From Glycine soja (Eukaryota; Streptophyta; Magnoliopsida; Fabales; Fabaceae): a stretch of DNA of 64,000 bases. Numbering within the stretch: the stretch's first letter is position 1; the number at the start of each line of letters is the position of its first letter. Of the stretch, positions 12,471 to 25,222 are shown piece by piece. The stretch covers positions 30,185,102-30,249,101 of the forward strand of contig NC_041006.1 in the NCBI RefSeq assembly GCF_004193775.1, read 5' to 3'. Below the pieces are notes generated by a model. The model searched no databases. It was not told the origin of the DNA and was given only the letters and a program-made list of their open reading frames with translations. Position numbers and translations under genes: made by a program.

Positions 12471-12972
12471 GAGAGACAGGATTCAGTAGTGTAACAGTTT
12501 TAGAGAAAGAGGTAATAGCCTACGACTATACGAGGGAGATTAGATTATTATTTCCTTTTATTAACAGGATACACGTTTTAAAAGGATGCTTTGCTTCCAA
12601 AACCAGTAATTATACGATTCCCATAAGAGAAATGATAGAAATACTCTCTAACACATTCCTTCAAATACACACTATTCACAAATAATAATTTTGAAGATGC
12701 TTTGCTTTAAGAACGACATTCCCATATTGCCCTGCCTTCTCTTTTCGAATTATGGCATTTCACTTTTTTGGGATTCTTCTTTCTCAGACTCTCGTTACTC
12801 AATTAAACGACAAGTACAATTAAATAGATGTTATAATTCACTTTAAAATTATATATCTTTTCATTTTTATATCAAAACTTTATAATCATGGGGAATTGGA
12901 TTCCCAACAGGTGTATATTGATCTGCATGAAGTGCGCCTAATTCTATATATGATGTGAGTTTTCAAAAGAAA
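12471..12972. other. Upstream region of the small gene and AT-rich spacer
   Basis: The one open stretch on the plus strand (12368-12685) overlaps the promoter and first exon of the minus-strand gene and has no recognisable product. Confidence 0.4.
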
Positions 12973-14060
12973 AAGTTAGATTAATATTTTTTTTAAAAAA
13001 ATAAAACTTTAAAAATGCTTGAAAAAAGACTAAAATTATAATTTTTGGAGTGAAAACACACCTTTTACCACTATACTTACATGTTCTTTTTAATATTTTG
13101 TATAAAATATAATATTAATATACGTTTAATTTTATGCAAAATAATTTAAAATTTAAATTTTATTCTTTTTTAATTTATTATATTTTTATAATCTCATATA
13201 TTATTTTTTAAAATATAATATATAAGATTAAATTTTATTTTCACATAAATTAAAATATGTATATTTATATAAGTTTTATTTTAATTTTATATATTATATT
13301 TATCTTTTAAAATAATATTTGTGAGTTAGTGATAATATTTTTTTTTTATTTATATTAAGATATTCATTTTACTTATTGTAATATATATAAAAATATTTTC
13401 AATAAATCGCATACATAAGTATTTTAAAGAATAGAAAATACTGACATTTTATTTAATCACATATTTTTATTATATAATTTAATTCTTTAAAAAAATTATA
13501 TACCTGATTAAATAAAGTTAAATTTAAATAAAAAATATTATTATAATAAATAATAAAAATATCTTAATATAGGTAAAAAAATCATTAAATCACATATATA
13601 AATATTTTAAAAGATAATAAAATATTTTTATTTTATGAAAATATAATTTATATAAAAAATATAGATAGATAAAATTTATATTATATTTTTACTGTATAAA
13701 ATAAGTTTTGAATAATGTGATAAAATATACATAAAATTATAAAAATATAATATATAAAATAAAAATAAAATTTATATAAACATATATATTCTAATTTATG
13801 GAAAAATAAAATTTAATCTTATATATTATATTTTAAAAGATAATATATAAGATTATAAAAACATAATAAATTAAAAAAATTAAATTTTAAACCATTTTTG
13901 CATTAAACCTATATTAGTATTATATTTTGTATAAAATATTTAAATGAGTACTTGTATTGGGTGTAATGATAAAAGAGTACGCTTCTTCTCTTAAGGATTA
14001 TGATTTTAGTTATTTACATTTATAAAGTCTTTTTTTTAAAAAAATGTTAATCAACTTTCT
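12973..14060. repeat. Large AT-rich imperfect palindrome, ~1.1 kb
   Basis: The two halves, about 12973-13515 and 13515-14060, are reverse complements with scattered mismatches and small gaps. Matching landmarks include agttagattaa with its complement at 14045-14060, actaaaattataat with ataatcctt-like DNA near 14000, and ataatatataagattaaatttta (13220 region) with its complement near 13805-13850. No coding potential. It is most likely an inverted-repeat or foldback transposon; its transcript would form a long hairpin. Confidence 0.75.
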
Positions 14061-14327
14061 AGTATAATTAACATTTAAAATTTAAGTTAAAATTAACTTT
14101 AAAAACTCAGATAATAAACTTTAAAATATTGAAAAATTCAAATAATAAAATAAAAAATAGAATGACAGATTTTATAATTAAGTACAAAAGGAATAGCCCA
14201 TATATGATTTAATTTAACGTACAATCGAATATCTTGATGTGATGTTTACATGGTTTGTGACCGAAGCTTTATGGCGTGTAATATCATGACTTAACCAATT
14301 AGCTTCCTTTAACAGTTACTCGATGAC

Positions 14328-14329
<2 letters not shown>

Positions 14330-14401
<72 letters not shown>
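14330..14401. repeat. (AT)n microsatellite, ~72 bp
   Basis: Uninterrupted alternating AT. Confidence 0.95.
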
Positions 14402-14403
<2 letters not shown>

Positions 14404-14668
14404 CACAAAAGGGATGAAAAACTTCAATCTATCGGGTTCTTTGGTTTACAATTTCATTTATAAAAAGTGATAACTTTTAATGGTCATTACATTTATTATT
14501 ATTTCAAAATTAATTATGTTATAATAAAAATATATTTTTTATATTTTTTATAACTTTTAATGATAGTTATAAACTATCATTATATTTTTTATTATTTAAA
14601 AATAATAAAACACTTGTAGTTTATGCAGACGTGGAAGCCTCTTGTTTGCACCTTGACCAGCAAACACA

Positions 14669-14936
14669 GGCAAAATTTCTCATTTGGGGTCCTTTTGCAA
14701 ACTTATTCTCCATTTGGGGTCGTTTTGAAACTTATTCCGCCATGGTGCTGTTTTGTACGTGGTTTGCATGGATTGTGCATGGAAATCGCAAGCTTCAATG
14801 GCGAGTTCGTGAGCACCGGACACGTGGATATAGCAAGCCGCTACTGGTGCTGGCGATATCAGGGGAAGGCGCGTCCCGCCAGCGGTGCTGACGATTTCAA
14901 GGCTGTGCTGAAATCGCAGGTTTGACTAGCGATTTC
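14669..14936 (+). repeat. Left terminal inverted repeat of the MULE
   Basis: Matches the complement of 25223-25496 with about 13 differences in about 265 aligned bases, by eye. It includes two direct copies of catttggggtc (14680 and 14710 regions) and several aaatcgc/gcgattt words. The frames open on both ends reflect this repeat and are not genes. Confidence 0.9.
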
Positions 14937-15088
14937 AGACAGGCAGAGTCTAGGGTTGCAGACTTTGCAGGACGTAGTTGCAGCTGGTTTTTTGACTTTT
15001 TGGGCTTAGGGGAGAGTTGCCATTTGGTTTGGCGATTTGCACACATGGAAATCGCCCATTTCAATGGCGATTTGCACCTCCTGGGCCT

Positions 15089-15095
15089 TTATATA
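15089..15095 (+). promoter_or_regulatory. TATA box for the MULE transposase
   Basis: The sequence cctttatatactgctc lies just inside the left terminal repeat. A transcript starting near 15120 would have a leader running to the ATG at 16754. Confidence 0.5.
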
Positions 15096-16753
15096 CTGCT
15101 CAGTGTTTATAAAACTCACCATTTGAGTGCTTCGAATTTTAGTGCGTTCTTCAGAGGTTTTAAAAATTGTCCAGATTTGCTTCATTTAATTTTATCAATC
15201 TTCGAAGTTTATTTCAAGGTTTGAAAGTCTCAACCAAGCACTGTTAGCAAGCACTGTTAGCAAGCATTTTGTTGAAAGTCCAAACACTGTTAGCTTCGTT
15301 TAAATTTGATCAGTATTTTGTTGAATTAATTTTTTTATAAATTAGTTTTATATGTTATATGCCTATTCGTGTGTGTTGAAACTTTGTTTATGAGTTTAAG
15401 TAAATTGATAAATATTATGTATGTTCAAAATTGTGTATGGAAAATTAAATTTTTTTTATCAATATTAAAAATTTGTGTATGTAAAATAAAAATTGTTTAA
15501 TATTATACTTTTAACTGTGTTTAAAATTAAAAATATTTATAGCATCATGTTTATTTGAAGTAAGTATTTTGAGTGTAATTTATTTCTTAATATGAAGTTG
15601 TAATAATTTATTTCTTAATAAAAATTGTTTAACATTATAATTTATTTCTTAGCACCCTGTAAGTCCTAATTAGTATAATCTTTGGCAAGGACTTTTAGAA
15701 AAATATGGGAGATCAGTAAATTGAGACTTTTATTAAATCCTTTCTTATATATATTTAAGTTCCTCCAAGTTGAAAATTTTTAAGGAGAAAAATATATTAA
15801 GTTAATTATATTAGATTTTAATAATTAAAGATGGTTGTAAAAAAAATGAAATTATAAGTTCACGTTATTATTGATTGTTTTAAATTAATTAGCTCTCTAT
15901 TTTTCCTCCTTATAAATTGGAAACATCCAAATAAATATAAACCTTGTATGTCCGCTATTTTCTTTCTGCTCTTCCCCCTTTTTTCCAATTTTCAAACATA
16001 CTTAAAATTTTAATCTTAATTTTTCACAGCTCAATTATTATAACCGTCTAACATCCTTTTTTGTCCTTTTTTTATTGATAACATTAATTATCATATTTAT
16101 TTTTTACTTTAATTTATTTGCTTCCTTCCTTTCTCTTTTTCCTCATAATTAAAGTGAACACATTCGTTGAAAGTGTGAAATCATCATTTCTGCAAGAAAT
16201 TGGAGGCTCGTGTAATTTAGATCATGCAAAAGCCATTTTCACTAATATGAAGTATGATGTATTTTATTTTGTCTTTAAAAGCCATTTTCACTAATATGAA
16301 GTATGAAGTATGCCATTCTCAATTCTTATACAATAGTATAAAGCGACACTAATCCAATATGAAGTATGATGTATTTTATTTTGTCTTTAAAATTACTATC
16401 TTGAAATGGTTAATTAATTTTTTTCAAAACAAAAATTGAATGTGAATTTCCAATAAAGGAAACTTTTGTGTGATTACATTTTATTAGTTAGGATTTTAAG
16501 TTTTATAAAATTGTTTGTCTTATTTAAGTGTATTGACGTTTAATTTATTTAAAGATAATAATTTTGATTACATCTTGATTAGTTTAAAATTACTACATGT
16601 TAATTATTTAAAGTGTCTTAATGTGAAATTGATTTGAAGTGAATTTATTTTTTTAAAATAAAGTTTTATTTTGAAGTTCAAGCAATTTTTTTTTTGTCAT
16701 ACCCATTTTATAAATTATTTGACGTGTTAAAATATTGTTTTTGTAGGTAGACG
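15096..16753 (+). other. Transposase leader with probable 5' UTR intron
   Basis: No coding frame. A typical acceptor, ttgtttttgtag, ends at 16747, seven bases before the ATG, so an intron in the leader is likely. The donor is uncertain; the gt at 15219 is one choice. Near 15236-15267 the word agcactgttagca is repeated in tandem. Near 16208-16400 a ~30-base stretch with catgatgtattttattttgtctttaaa is present twice (around 16250 and 16365). Confidence 0.5.
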
Positions 16754-19536
16754 ATGAATTCAGTTATAACAGTGTTGTATTTCAATGGAAGGGTATATGA
16801 AGATAATGATGGTGTAATATTCGAAGGCAGTAAAAAAGCCATTCAGATTAAACGTGGAATTAGTTTCAATACTTTGAAGAAAAAAATTGGAGACAAGGTA
16901 AAGTTACAAAATAATGAAATTATTTCTGCTATTAGTTGTAGATTTTTAGTGTCAGGAAAATATATTGCCTTGCAAATTTGTGATGACGAAGACGTTGAAA
17001 CAATGTTGGAAAGTTTTAAACAACAAGAACAAATGTCAGTTCTTGAATTGTACATAGAAAAGGATGTGGCTGGTGGTTCAATGTTTCATTCTGCAAATTC
17101 GCATACATCATGTGGAAATTATTTATCTAATGACGAGACACAACCGACAACAAATATGAGCAATTTACATATTGCCGAAGATGATGATGATGATGATGAT
17201 GATGATTATCTTGTGTCTAACTCATACGTTGAAGAGTCTTTAGACGAAGATGACAGTGTTGACGGTGTATCTGATACTGACGATGAAGTCACCAACATTC
17301 CTCAACCAGTAAGGATTGTTCACCCAGAAGAAGGTATAATTTGCTGTACAAAAAAATTAGACAATACATTTATTATTTGATGGAAATTCCATTTAATGCT
17401 AAATAAGTATGATTTGAATTTTTATTTTGAACTGTTAGGTGCACAACGAATTGAAAATCCATTTTGGAATGATGCTATGCATTATAACAATATCAACTGG
17501 AGTTATCCTGATGAGGAGGACATTTGCGGTTTGGAGTTGCCGTCGACCTTTAATATTGGTGAAGAATTATATGTTGGCATGGAATTTGATAGTAAAGATG
17601 CGGTCAAAAATGCAGTCAAACAATATGTTATGAAGGTGCATCAAAGTTCAAAGTTGTTGAAAGCAAATCGAACAAGTATGTGGTTTGTTGCTTGAATAAA
17701 AGTGCAGAGTGTCCTTGCCCTTTCTATATGAGGGCAATTTTATCTAAAAAAACAGATACATGGAAAGTCACACAATGGGGTGGACCACACACATGTTTGA
17801 ATATGACCATCACACAAGATCACGAGAAACTTGATTCTGATTTAATCGCCACTTGTGTAGTAGGTACGTATTTTATGTTCATATTATGTTAATTATTTGT
17901 TAATTGTCATTTAAATTTTGTTATGTTATTCACAGGCATGATCAGAGAAGATCCATCAATAAAAATTTCTTTGATTCAAGAGAGGATTAACAGTGAATTT
18001 GCCTACAAGGTGTCATACAAAAAAGCTTGGTTGGCCAAACAAAAAGCCATTGCAATTGAATATGGCGATTGGGATGAGTCATATGCGAAACTTGGGTCGT
18101 GGCTAACACACATGCAAAATCATTCCCCTGGATCACATTTTCAAATACTACATGACGATTTTATCGTTGGGAATACGGTTAGTCGCGAACATCGTCAATT
18201 TCATAGAGTTTTTTGGACTTTTGGCCAATGTAAAGAGGCTTTCAAGTATTGTAAGCCAATCATACAAGTTGACGGGACACATTTGTACGGCAAATACCGT
18301 GGGACCCTCTTGATGGCCACATCACAAGATGGAAATGGTGGTGTCCTTCCTCTAGCATTCGCGATGGTGGAAGGTGAGACATTGACAGCGTGGTCATGGT
18401 TTTTGGCACACTTGCGTGAACACGTCACAGATAAAAATGGTATTTGTCTAATATCTGATCGACACGCGAGTATAAAGTCCGTTGTCGCTAACGAAGCACT
18501 TGGTTGGCAACCTCCCCACGGTTATCATGTCTACTGCGTGCGACACATAGCAAGCAACTTCAATCGGAAATTCAATAATGCCAAACAAAAAGAAATGTTA
18601 AAGAAATTGGGTAAGATTTCATATTTCATGGTCATATTTATTTAAGTTTGATATATACTTAAAATTCTTATTCATAACTAATTTGATGCAGCCTACACTC
18701 CTTGCAAGCACATTTTTGATCAAAATCTAGAAAAATTTCGTGAATTGAGTCCAGCCATAGCAACATGGATTGATCGCATTTCAAAAGAAAAATGGACGAT
18801 GGCTTATGATAGAGAAGGACGTCGGTATGGCCACATGACAACCAACCTCTCAGAATGTATCAATAAGGTTTTGAAGGATTGTCGCAACATTCCCATAACA
18901 GCGTTGGTCAAATCAACGTACAGTAGGTGTCGAAAATACTTTGTTGAGCGTGGCCGCTAAGCCCAAAGACAGTTAAATGAAGGACAAGTATATTGTTCAA
19001 AGCTTGTTAAAGAACTTAGAAAAAATCAAGAACAAGCTTGTTCGCACATCGTTCGCGTGTATGATATCCACTCCACAAGGTTTGAAGTAGAGGAGAGCTT
19101 CAACCCTATAACGCAACGTGGCGGACAAAAGTGGGCAGTAAACTTGAATGGACGTCATTGTCAATGCGGAAGGTATTCTACGCTTCACTATCCATGTTCA
19201 CACATTATTGCAGCTTGTGGTTACGTGAGCATGAACTACTACCAATATATAGATGTTGTTTACACAAACGAACACATCTTAAAAGCTTACTCCGCACAAT
19301 GGTGGCCTCTTGGGAATGAAGCGGTTATTCCTCCTTCTAATGACGCATGGACACTTATCCCTGACCCAACTACAATTCGTGCGAAAGGTCGGCCAAAATC
19401 AACAAGGATAAGGAATGAGATGGATTGGATCGAACCATCTGAGCACCGACAAAAATGTAGTAGATGTGGAGCCGAAGGGCATAATAGGCGTCGTTGTCCA
19501 ATGCAATCTGAGCATGGGAGTTGTTCAAATCATTGA
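16754..19536 (+). pseudogene. MuDR-type (MURA) transposase with PB1-like N-terminus, broken
   Basis: Exons 16754-17333, 17439-17863, 17936-18610 and 18692-19536, with GT-AG introns in matching phases, give a frame of about 842 codons. Order: PB1-like domain (about residues 5-105), acidic linker with nine Asp in a row, MULE DNA-binding region with CPCPFYMRA and GPHTCLN, DDE core (Asp in IIQVDGTHLYG, Asp in ICLISDRHAS, Glu in TTNLSECINK), SWIM zinc finger (CQCGRYSTLHYPCSH) and a CCHC knuckle (CSRCGAEGHNRRRC). The catalytic acidic residues are all present. Two lesions break it: a 1-base loss near 17646-17649, after MKVHQS, puts the frame into TGA 17693-17695, and a TAA stands at 18958-18960 just after FVERGR. 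All four exons keep clean splice sites, so inactivation looks recent. Confidence 0.9.
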
Positions 19537-19729
19537 TTTATGTATGTTACTGAATTGACTTGTATTTGTTTAAGTTCTCTTAAATGTATTGAATTTGTCG
19601 GGTTCAATGAATTTGTTAGTTTATAACATTACTTATTTTGATTTCTGTACATTACTTATTTTGGTTTGTATACATTACTTATTTGTGGGGTTCAATGAAT
19701 TCATTTCCCTAAACGCTAACTGTTACCAC
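19537..19729. other. 3' flank of the transposase gene
   Basis: AT-rich, with three copies of cattacttattt (near 19627, 19650 and 19671). Confidence 0.5.
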
Positions 19730-19945
19730 TAAACCCCAACCCCTAAGCAATAAACCTTACCCCTAACCCTTCATGGTGAACACTAAACCCCAACCCTAAA
19801 CCCTAACCCCAAACCCTAAACCTATATCCTAAACCCCAAACCCCAAGCCCTAAAACTTACCTTTATCCCCTAAACACTAAACACTAAACCCTAACCCTAA
19901 ACAATACACCTAAACCCTAAACCATAACACGTCAACCCTAAACAT
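19730..19945. repeat. Degenerate telomere-type repeat block 1
   Basis: About 200 bases of diverged ccctaaa/ccctaac units (for example aaccctaaaccctaacccc), the plant telomere heptamer family, read on the plus strand. It lies between the two MULE genes, so it is interstitial and not a chromosome end. Confidence 0.9.
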
Positions 19946-20484
19946 AGGTAGAGTGAAAGTGGGGAGTCCAATGCTTTAGTTAAGGGTATTCAAATTGATA
20001 CTAAAGGAGAACTATCTACAATGATGAAGTATGGACTTTGTCAATGTGGAGTATCTGGACGTTTGACTTTAGTTAGTAAAAGTACTTAATTTTCGTTGGT
20101 GTACTTTATTTTCTAGACGTTTGCCTTTTCTAGAACGAATTTCATAATTCTTGACTACACGTTTGGCTTTTCTAGAACGAATTTGATAATTCTCTGGTTC
20201 ATTTTTCGCTGCAGTCGTTCCATCTGGTCAATAAATTTGTATGACCATCAAGGAACTTTTTTACGCATTTTGTTTATTGTAATACACTTTGTTCTATTTC
20301 CATTTACTATTGTTTTTTCTTTGAAATCAGTTCTAATTGCATCAAATAATATTTTTATTATTTGTTTTATTTGTTCTTCATAATTTCTTTTTATTATTAT
20401 AGTTTCATGCGCCACATAAACTATACATTAGTAATAAAAATTGATAATAAAAAATAGAAAAATGTAAATTAATAAAATACATAA
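19946..20484. other. Spacer between telomere-type blocks
   Basis: Contains a tandem pair of 42-base units (20117-20158 and 20159-20193) with ttttctagaacgaattt. A short frame near 19970-20080 includes KYGLCQCG but is not recognised. No gene called. Confidence 0.5.
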
Positions 20485-21075
20485 ACCCCTAAACACTAAA
20501 CTTAAACCATAAACCTCAACCCTAAACCCTAAACCCTAACCCTCACCCCCAAAAAACCCTAAACGTAATCCCTAACCCTAAACCTAAACCCTAACCATAA
20601 CCCCTAACCCTAACCCTAAACCTAACCCCTAAGCATAACCCCCTACCCCTAACCCCTAAGCATAACCCCTACCCCTAACCCTAACCCTAACCCTCACCCT
20701 AACCCTAAACCCTAAACCTCAACCATAACCCCTAAACCTAACCCCTAAATGCTAAACTTAAACCATAAACCTCAACTCTAAACCCATAACCCTAGCCCTA
20801 ACTCCTAAACACTAAACTTAAACCATAAACCTCAACTCTAAACCCATAACCCTAGCCCTAACCCCTAAACACTAAACTTAAACCATAAACCTCAACTCTA
20901 AACCCATAACCCTAGCCCTAACCCCTAAACACTAAACTTAACCCCTAAACACTAAACTTCCTAACCCTAAAAATAAACCCTAAAATTAAACACTAACCCT
21001 ACCCCCTAAACACTAAACTTAAACAATAAACCTCAACCCTAACCCTAACCCTAACCCTAACCATAACCCCTAATA
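20485..21075. repeat. Degenerate telomere-type repeat block 2
   Basis: About 590 bases of ccctaaa, ccctaac and ccataac variants on the plus strand, ending about 170 bases before the stop codon of the PMD gene. It includes a higher-order 60-bp tandem array. Confidence 0.9.
20761..20940. repeat. Three tandem 60-bp higher-order units in the telomere-type block
   Basis: 20761-20820, 20821-20880 and 20881-20940 are the same 60 bases apart from a single base in the first unit. Each starts aaccataaacctcaactcta and ends actaaactta. Confidence 0.95.
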
Positions 21076-21244
21076 GTTAGTAACAACAGTTACATTCGTT
21101 AATACATCGTTAGTTAGTACCAATAGTTAGATGCTCGACAAAAAGTGTACACATTAGTAAACCTTAATAAATATGATATCATACATTAAGTGTCAAAGTC
21201 AAATTACAAACATAAAACAACAAATATAAGCAGAGACATTAAAA

Positions 21245-23509
21245 TCATTCATTATCATGTCTGTGGTGACGTGAGGATGTGCCACATGGTCGATCCCATC
21301 TTTGCGCTTGACGATCGGGATTTCTTCTGTCACGATGCCTCGCTGGTTGTACTTCCTCAGCCTCAGCAGAGAACTCCTGACGCAAATCAACACCTAATAA
21401 GTCACCCATATCAGGTATTGCTCCGGGTACATTCCATTGCGGAGCTAATGGGGCGTCAGGTGTCACCATTGGGGCATCATGTTGCTGTGTAGGAGTCATA
21501 GTCGGCCATGAAAAATGAGGTTGTGTTTCCGCAACACCACCAAACGAATGTGAGCTTGCAGACATATCAGTGTGATGACCTTGGAATGGATACTGATACA
21601 TCTGTGAAGGATACTCCGCAAATGTTGGTGGCGTGTAATACATTCCATGGCCACGCTCCTCAATTTGTTTCTCATATTCTTGCGCTTCCACAGCCTCCCT
21701 TCGTCTGTCAAAACCGCGAGTTTCAATACTTGACTGAAGCATGTGAAACTGCTGCGGTGGGAATCGACGCTCTGATGTTGGACCATGTGCCGCCGGCTCA
21801 GTCATTCTCTCTTGCTCTTCTGATAAAATCGTGATCTTCTCCATATAAGGCACGAGATCATCCACTGTCCATGTGTTCCTTCCTTGCGGTGACACCATAT
21901 ACTGTAATGTCTCCGCAACTTCAGCCTGTAAATATTAGGGTTCACACATTAATTCCCATGCTTTCAAAAATAAATTGAAGTTAAAAATTGAAAAATAAAT
22001 AAATACCAATGTAGCTGTGTTAGCATTGTTTGGGTCGACAAATATCTTTGTTTTTCGCCTATACCACACCATGTAATCAAAGTTAAAACTCAATAGGCCC
22101 TCCTGTCGAGGATACACGTCGACCCTAAACTCAGCTCGATTATTCCATTGGCTGATCATTGGGGCTAACAACTGGAACCAATTTTCAGATTGTTTGCCTT
22201 TCAGCGTTAGCCCATGGATATTTAGTGGTTGCGAAGGACATTCGGGAATAGGTTGTTGCATCCCAAATTGTCGCAACACTCTATCGGGTTGGTGCCACTC
22301 AACAACATGGAAACAAATTAGTGGCACCACCGCGCACCATGCTACGCTACCAACCAAACATATCGGAGGCAACGACGACATAACAGTTGATGTGTAAGGC
22401 TCCCACAGAAACTGCATACAATAACAAAATTGTTAATTTTCACTTAAACATGACATTGTATTAATTGTTTAACGAATTCATTATGATCTTCTTACCTCAT
22501 GTCTTTTCATGATATCCAACTTGCGACGAAATACAATCAGATCATCATTCCCAATATGCTGATTTCCACGTCGCAACCACCTAACAAAAATAAGAAATCA
22601 TCAATAGACACGCGTTACATTATTAGACCTATTTAAATGAAATCTTAATTTTAAAACAACTAACCTGTGTCCGAGTGACTTATTTTGGATCACGGGAGGA
22701 GTCCTCTTTGGAGCCAAAGTCGTGCATCGTTCCCATGCCCAGATTTGGATTAAGATGCACATGCCTCCGATTGATTTTATTTTGTAATCGGTGGCGCTGC
22801 ACATCTCTCTATATAAATAGGCAAGCACGGCAGGTCCCCATGCATAAGTGCTGCACTGGTCAAAGTCCCGTAAAAATTGTAGGTACCGTAGGGAAACTTT
22901 GCTGCTGCTTTTATCAACAAATAGGACTCCTCCTATGAACCTAAGAATCCATGCACGGGTAAACCTTTGTAATTGTTCTACGTTCCCGTCATGGTTATTG
23001 ATGTGTGAAAAATGATGAGCCAGTCAGCTTAATCTAACGACACTGCCTTGGAGTTCACCTTCCTGTGGTCTGACTCCCAATAATTCTTCACACAATTCAG
23101 CCCAATCAAGATTCGTTTGACCAATTAGTGGTGCCCCGTCAACACGCATACATAATAATACTGAGACATCTTGAAGAGTAATCGTACACTCCCCACATCT
23201 CATGTGAAAGGTATGTGTTTCGGGCCTCCATCTTTCAATCAAAGCAGTAATTAATGAAGCGTTTATTTTTAAATAGTCCATCTTGATTATCCAATAAAAA
23301 CCGCATTGCCGAAGAAGAGGAATAATTTCCTATGGAATTTCTTCTTCCCCTTGATACGTGGGGACAGCTCGTCTTATGTGTAATTTGCGGTCTTCTTCCC
23401 CGTTCCAAACATGTTCTGAAACATGTTTAGCTTGCATCCATAGTACGTCTCCATCAATCGGACCAGACTTAATTTTAATATTTGATGAAGATGATGACGA
23501 AGATGCCAT
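21245..23509 (-). pseudogene. Plant mobile domain (PMD, MAIN-like) gene in the MULE, two nonsense codons
   Basis: Exons 22665-23509, 22496-22580, 22007-22411 and 21245-21925 (minus strand, GT-AG introns, phases agree) give 672 codons from the ATG at 23509. An acceptor (ttgcag) lies five bases before the ATG. Recognised PMD features, in order: MASSSSSSS start, HVSEHVWNGEEDRKLHIRR, LIERWRPETHTFHMRCGE, ITLQDVSVLL, WAELCEELLG, RFIGGVLFVD, YLQFLRDFDQ, WGPAVLAYLYREMC, WEPYTS, VVPLICFHVVEWH and DRVLRQFGMQQPIPE, then a long disordered Gln/Pro/Arg tail after exon 4 begins. Known: cellular MAIN/MAIL proteins act in meristem maintenance and transposon silencing, and PMD genes also live inside transposons. 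TAG at 23330-23332 and TGA at 23024-23026 interrupt exon 1; all else is open. Such proteins are often mislabelled phosphatase 7 long form. Confidence 0.9.
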
Positions 23510-23514
23510 TGATA

Positions 23515-24038
23515 CTGCAAAAAAAAATACAATAAATTCACATAATAATTTATACATTAGTTATAAAGAAATAAAACTAACTACATTTACAATAAAATAA
23601 TTAATTATATATCCCACACAATTTAAATTTTAACAAATAACAAAATATATAAAGAATTTATTTAAATATATAACAAAATTTAAATATATAAAAAATTTAT
23701 TTAAATCTATTCTGTAAATAAAATAAATTACATGCAATTTTTTTTAAAAAAATAACATCATATATATATAGCCATAAATTTATATAATATATATACAAAA
23801 TTATATAACTAACCTAGCATACCAAATTTAAATATATGTAATTAAAACTAAACCTACACTAAATAATTTAAATTAACAAATTAAACCTAATTTACCATTT
23901 CAAACTAAAAATAACTAACACAATTTTTTTAAATAACATCATTTATCATTTTTAATTAAAACTAAATAAACATAAATTTAAATAAATAACATAGATTACC
24001 ATTTAAAAATAAAACTAACTAAATATAAATATATAACG

Positions 24039-24095
<57 letters not shown>

Positions 24096-25080
24096 ATATC
24101 AATATATATTTAATATCATGTAATATATAACGTAACATATATATTTACCTACAAAAACTAACTAACTATAACTTCACATAATATATATATTTAATGTAAT
24201 GTAATATATAACGTAATATATATATTTACAAAAAAAAATTAACATAATATATATACAAAATTAAAACTAAACCTAATATCATATAAATCTCATATAGAAA
24301 ACTAATCTATCATACAAAACTAATCTAACATAATCTATCATAAAAAATTTATACAATGTATCATATAAACCTAAATTACCATACAAAATTTAAATATATT
24401 TCACTAAAACTAAACATACCACTAATGTAACGTAATCTAACATAAATTTTTTTTATCAAACTAAACCTAAATTAGCATACAAAATTTAAATATTTTTAAC
24501 TAAACCTAAACCTAAACCTAATATTATTTAAAACTAAAAATAAATCTATTGTACAAAACTATAATTATCAAACTAAACTTAATTTATCATTTCTAACTAA
24601 AACTAACTTAAAATAATAGGAAACTAATAACATACATTATTAATTATAATCAGAATACAAATAAAATAAATATATTTAACTAAACCTAATATTATTTAAA
24701 ACTAAAAATAAATTTATTGCACAAAACTATTTCTAACTAAAACTAACTTAAGATACAAAACTAATAACATATATTACTAATTATAATCAGAATATAAATA
24801 AAATAAAATTTTAATTAAACAAACTTACTACAATTTGTTTTGGGAGAAAGTTTTTGAAACTTAAGAACCAACAGCTTCCTCTACCTTCCTTTTTCTTTTC
24901 TGCTGAATGCACTAAGACACACCAACAGCAACAAACACTCACGTTCTAGCTTCTTTTTTTTTTTTTTCCGGCTGGATCCTCTAACACACACGAACAGCAA
25001 CACACGAATAGCAACAATACTCACATTCTTTCAACTTTTTTTTCGCGTGATGGGTCTACGGGGAAGGGGGGGGATTTAAC
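23515..25080 (-). other. PMD gene leader with probable 5' UTR intron
   Basis: AT-rich non-coding DNA. A strong minus-strand donor (gtaagt, at 24828) and the acceptor at 23515-23516 would define a 1.3 kb intron in the leader, mirroring the intron proposed in the transposase leader. 24900-25050 holds two diverged copies of a stretch with acagcaaca and actcacgttct-like words. Confidence 0.5.
24040..24092. repeat. (AT)n microsatellite, 53 bp
   Basis: Uninterrupted alternating AT within the proposed PMD leader intron. Confidence 0.95.
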
Positions 25081-25222
25081 GAATGCAAATCGCCAACACT
25101 GCTGGCGGTTTCCTCACCAAGTCGCAGTTCCCGTTGGCGACTCCCTGCTCTGCAGCTGCAGCTCCGTGCAGAGCCTCGGAAATGGCTTCTGTGCCTCTCT
25201 CTCTGCACCCTACTCGTAGCCC

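Noticed and set aside
14623..15224. Three plus-strand frames of about 86-100 codons and their minus-strand counterparts at 25076-25539
   Set aside because: Two are near-identical because they lie in the two terminal inverted repeats; the frames reflect the repeat, not a protein.
19730..21075. True chromosome end or subtelomere
   Set aside because: The telomere-type units are degenerate and lie between two genes of one transposon with ordinary DNA on both sides, so they are interstitial.
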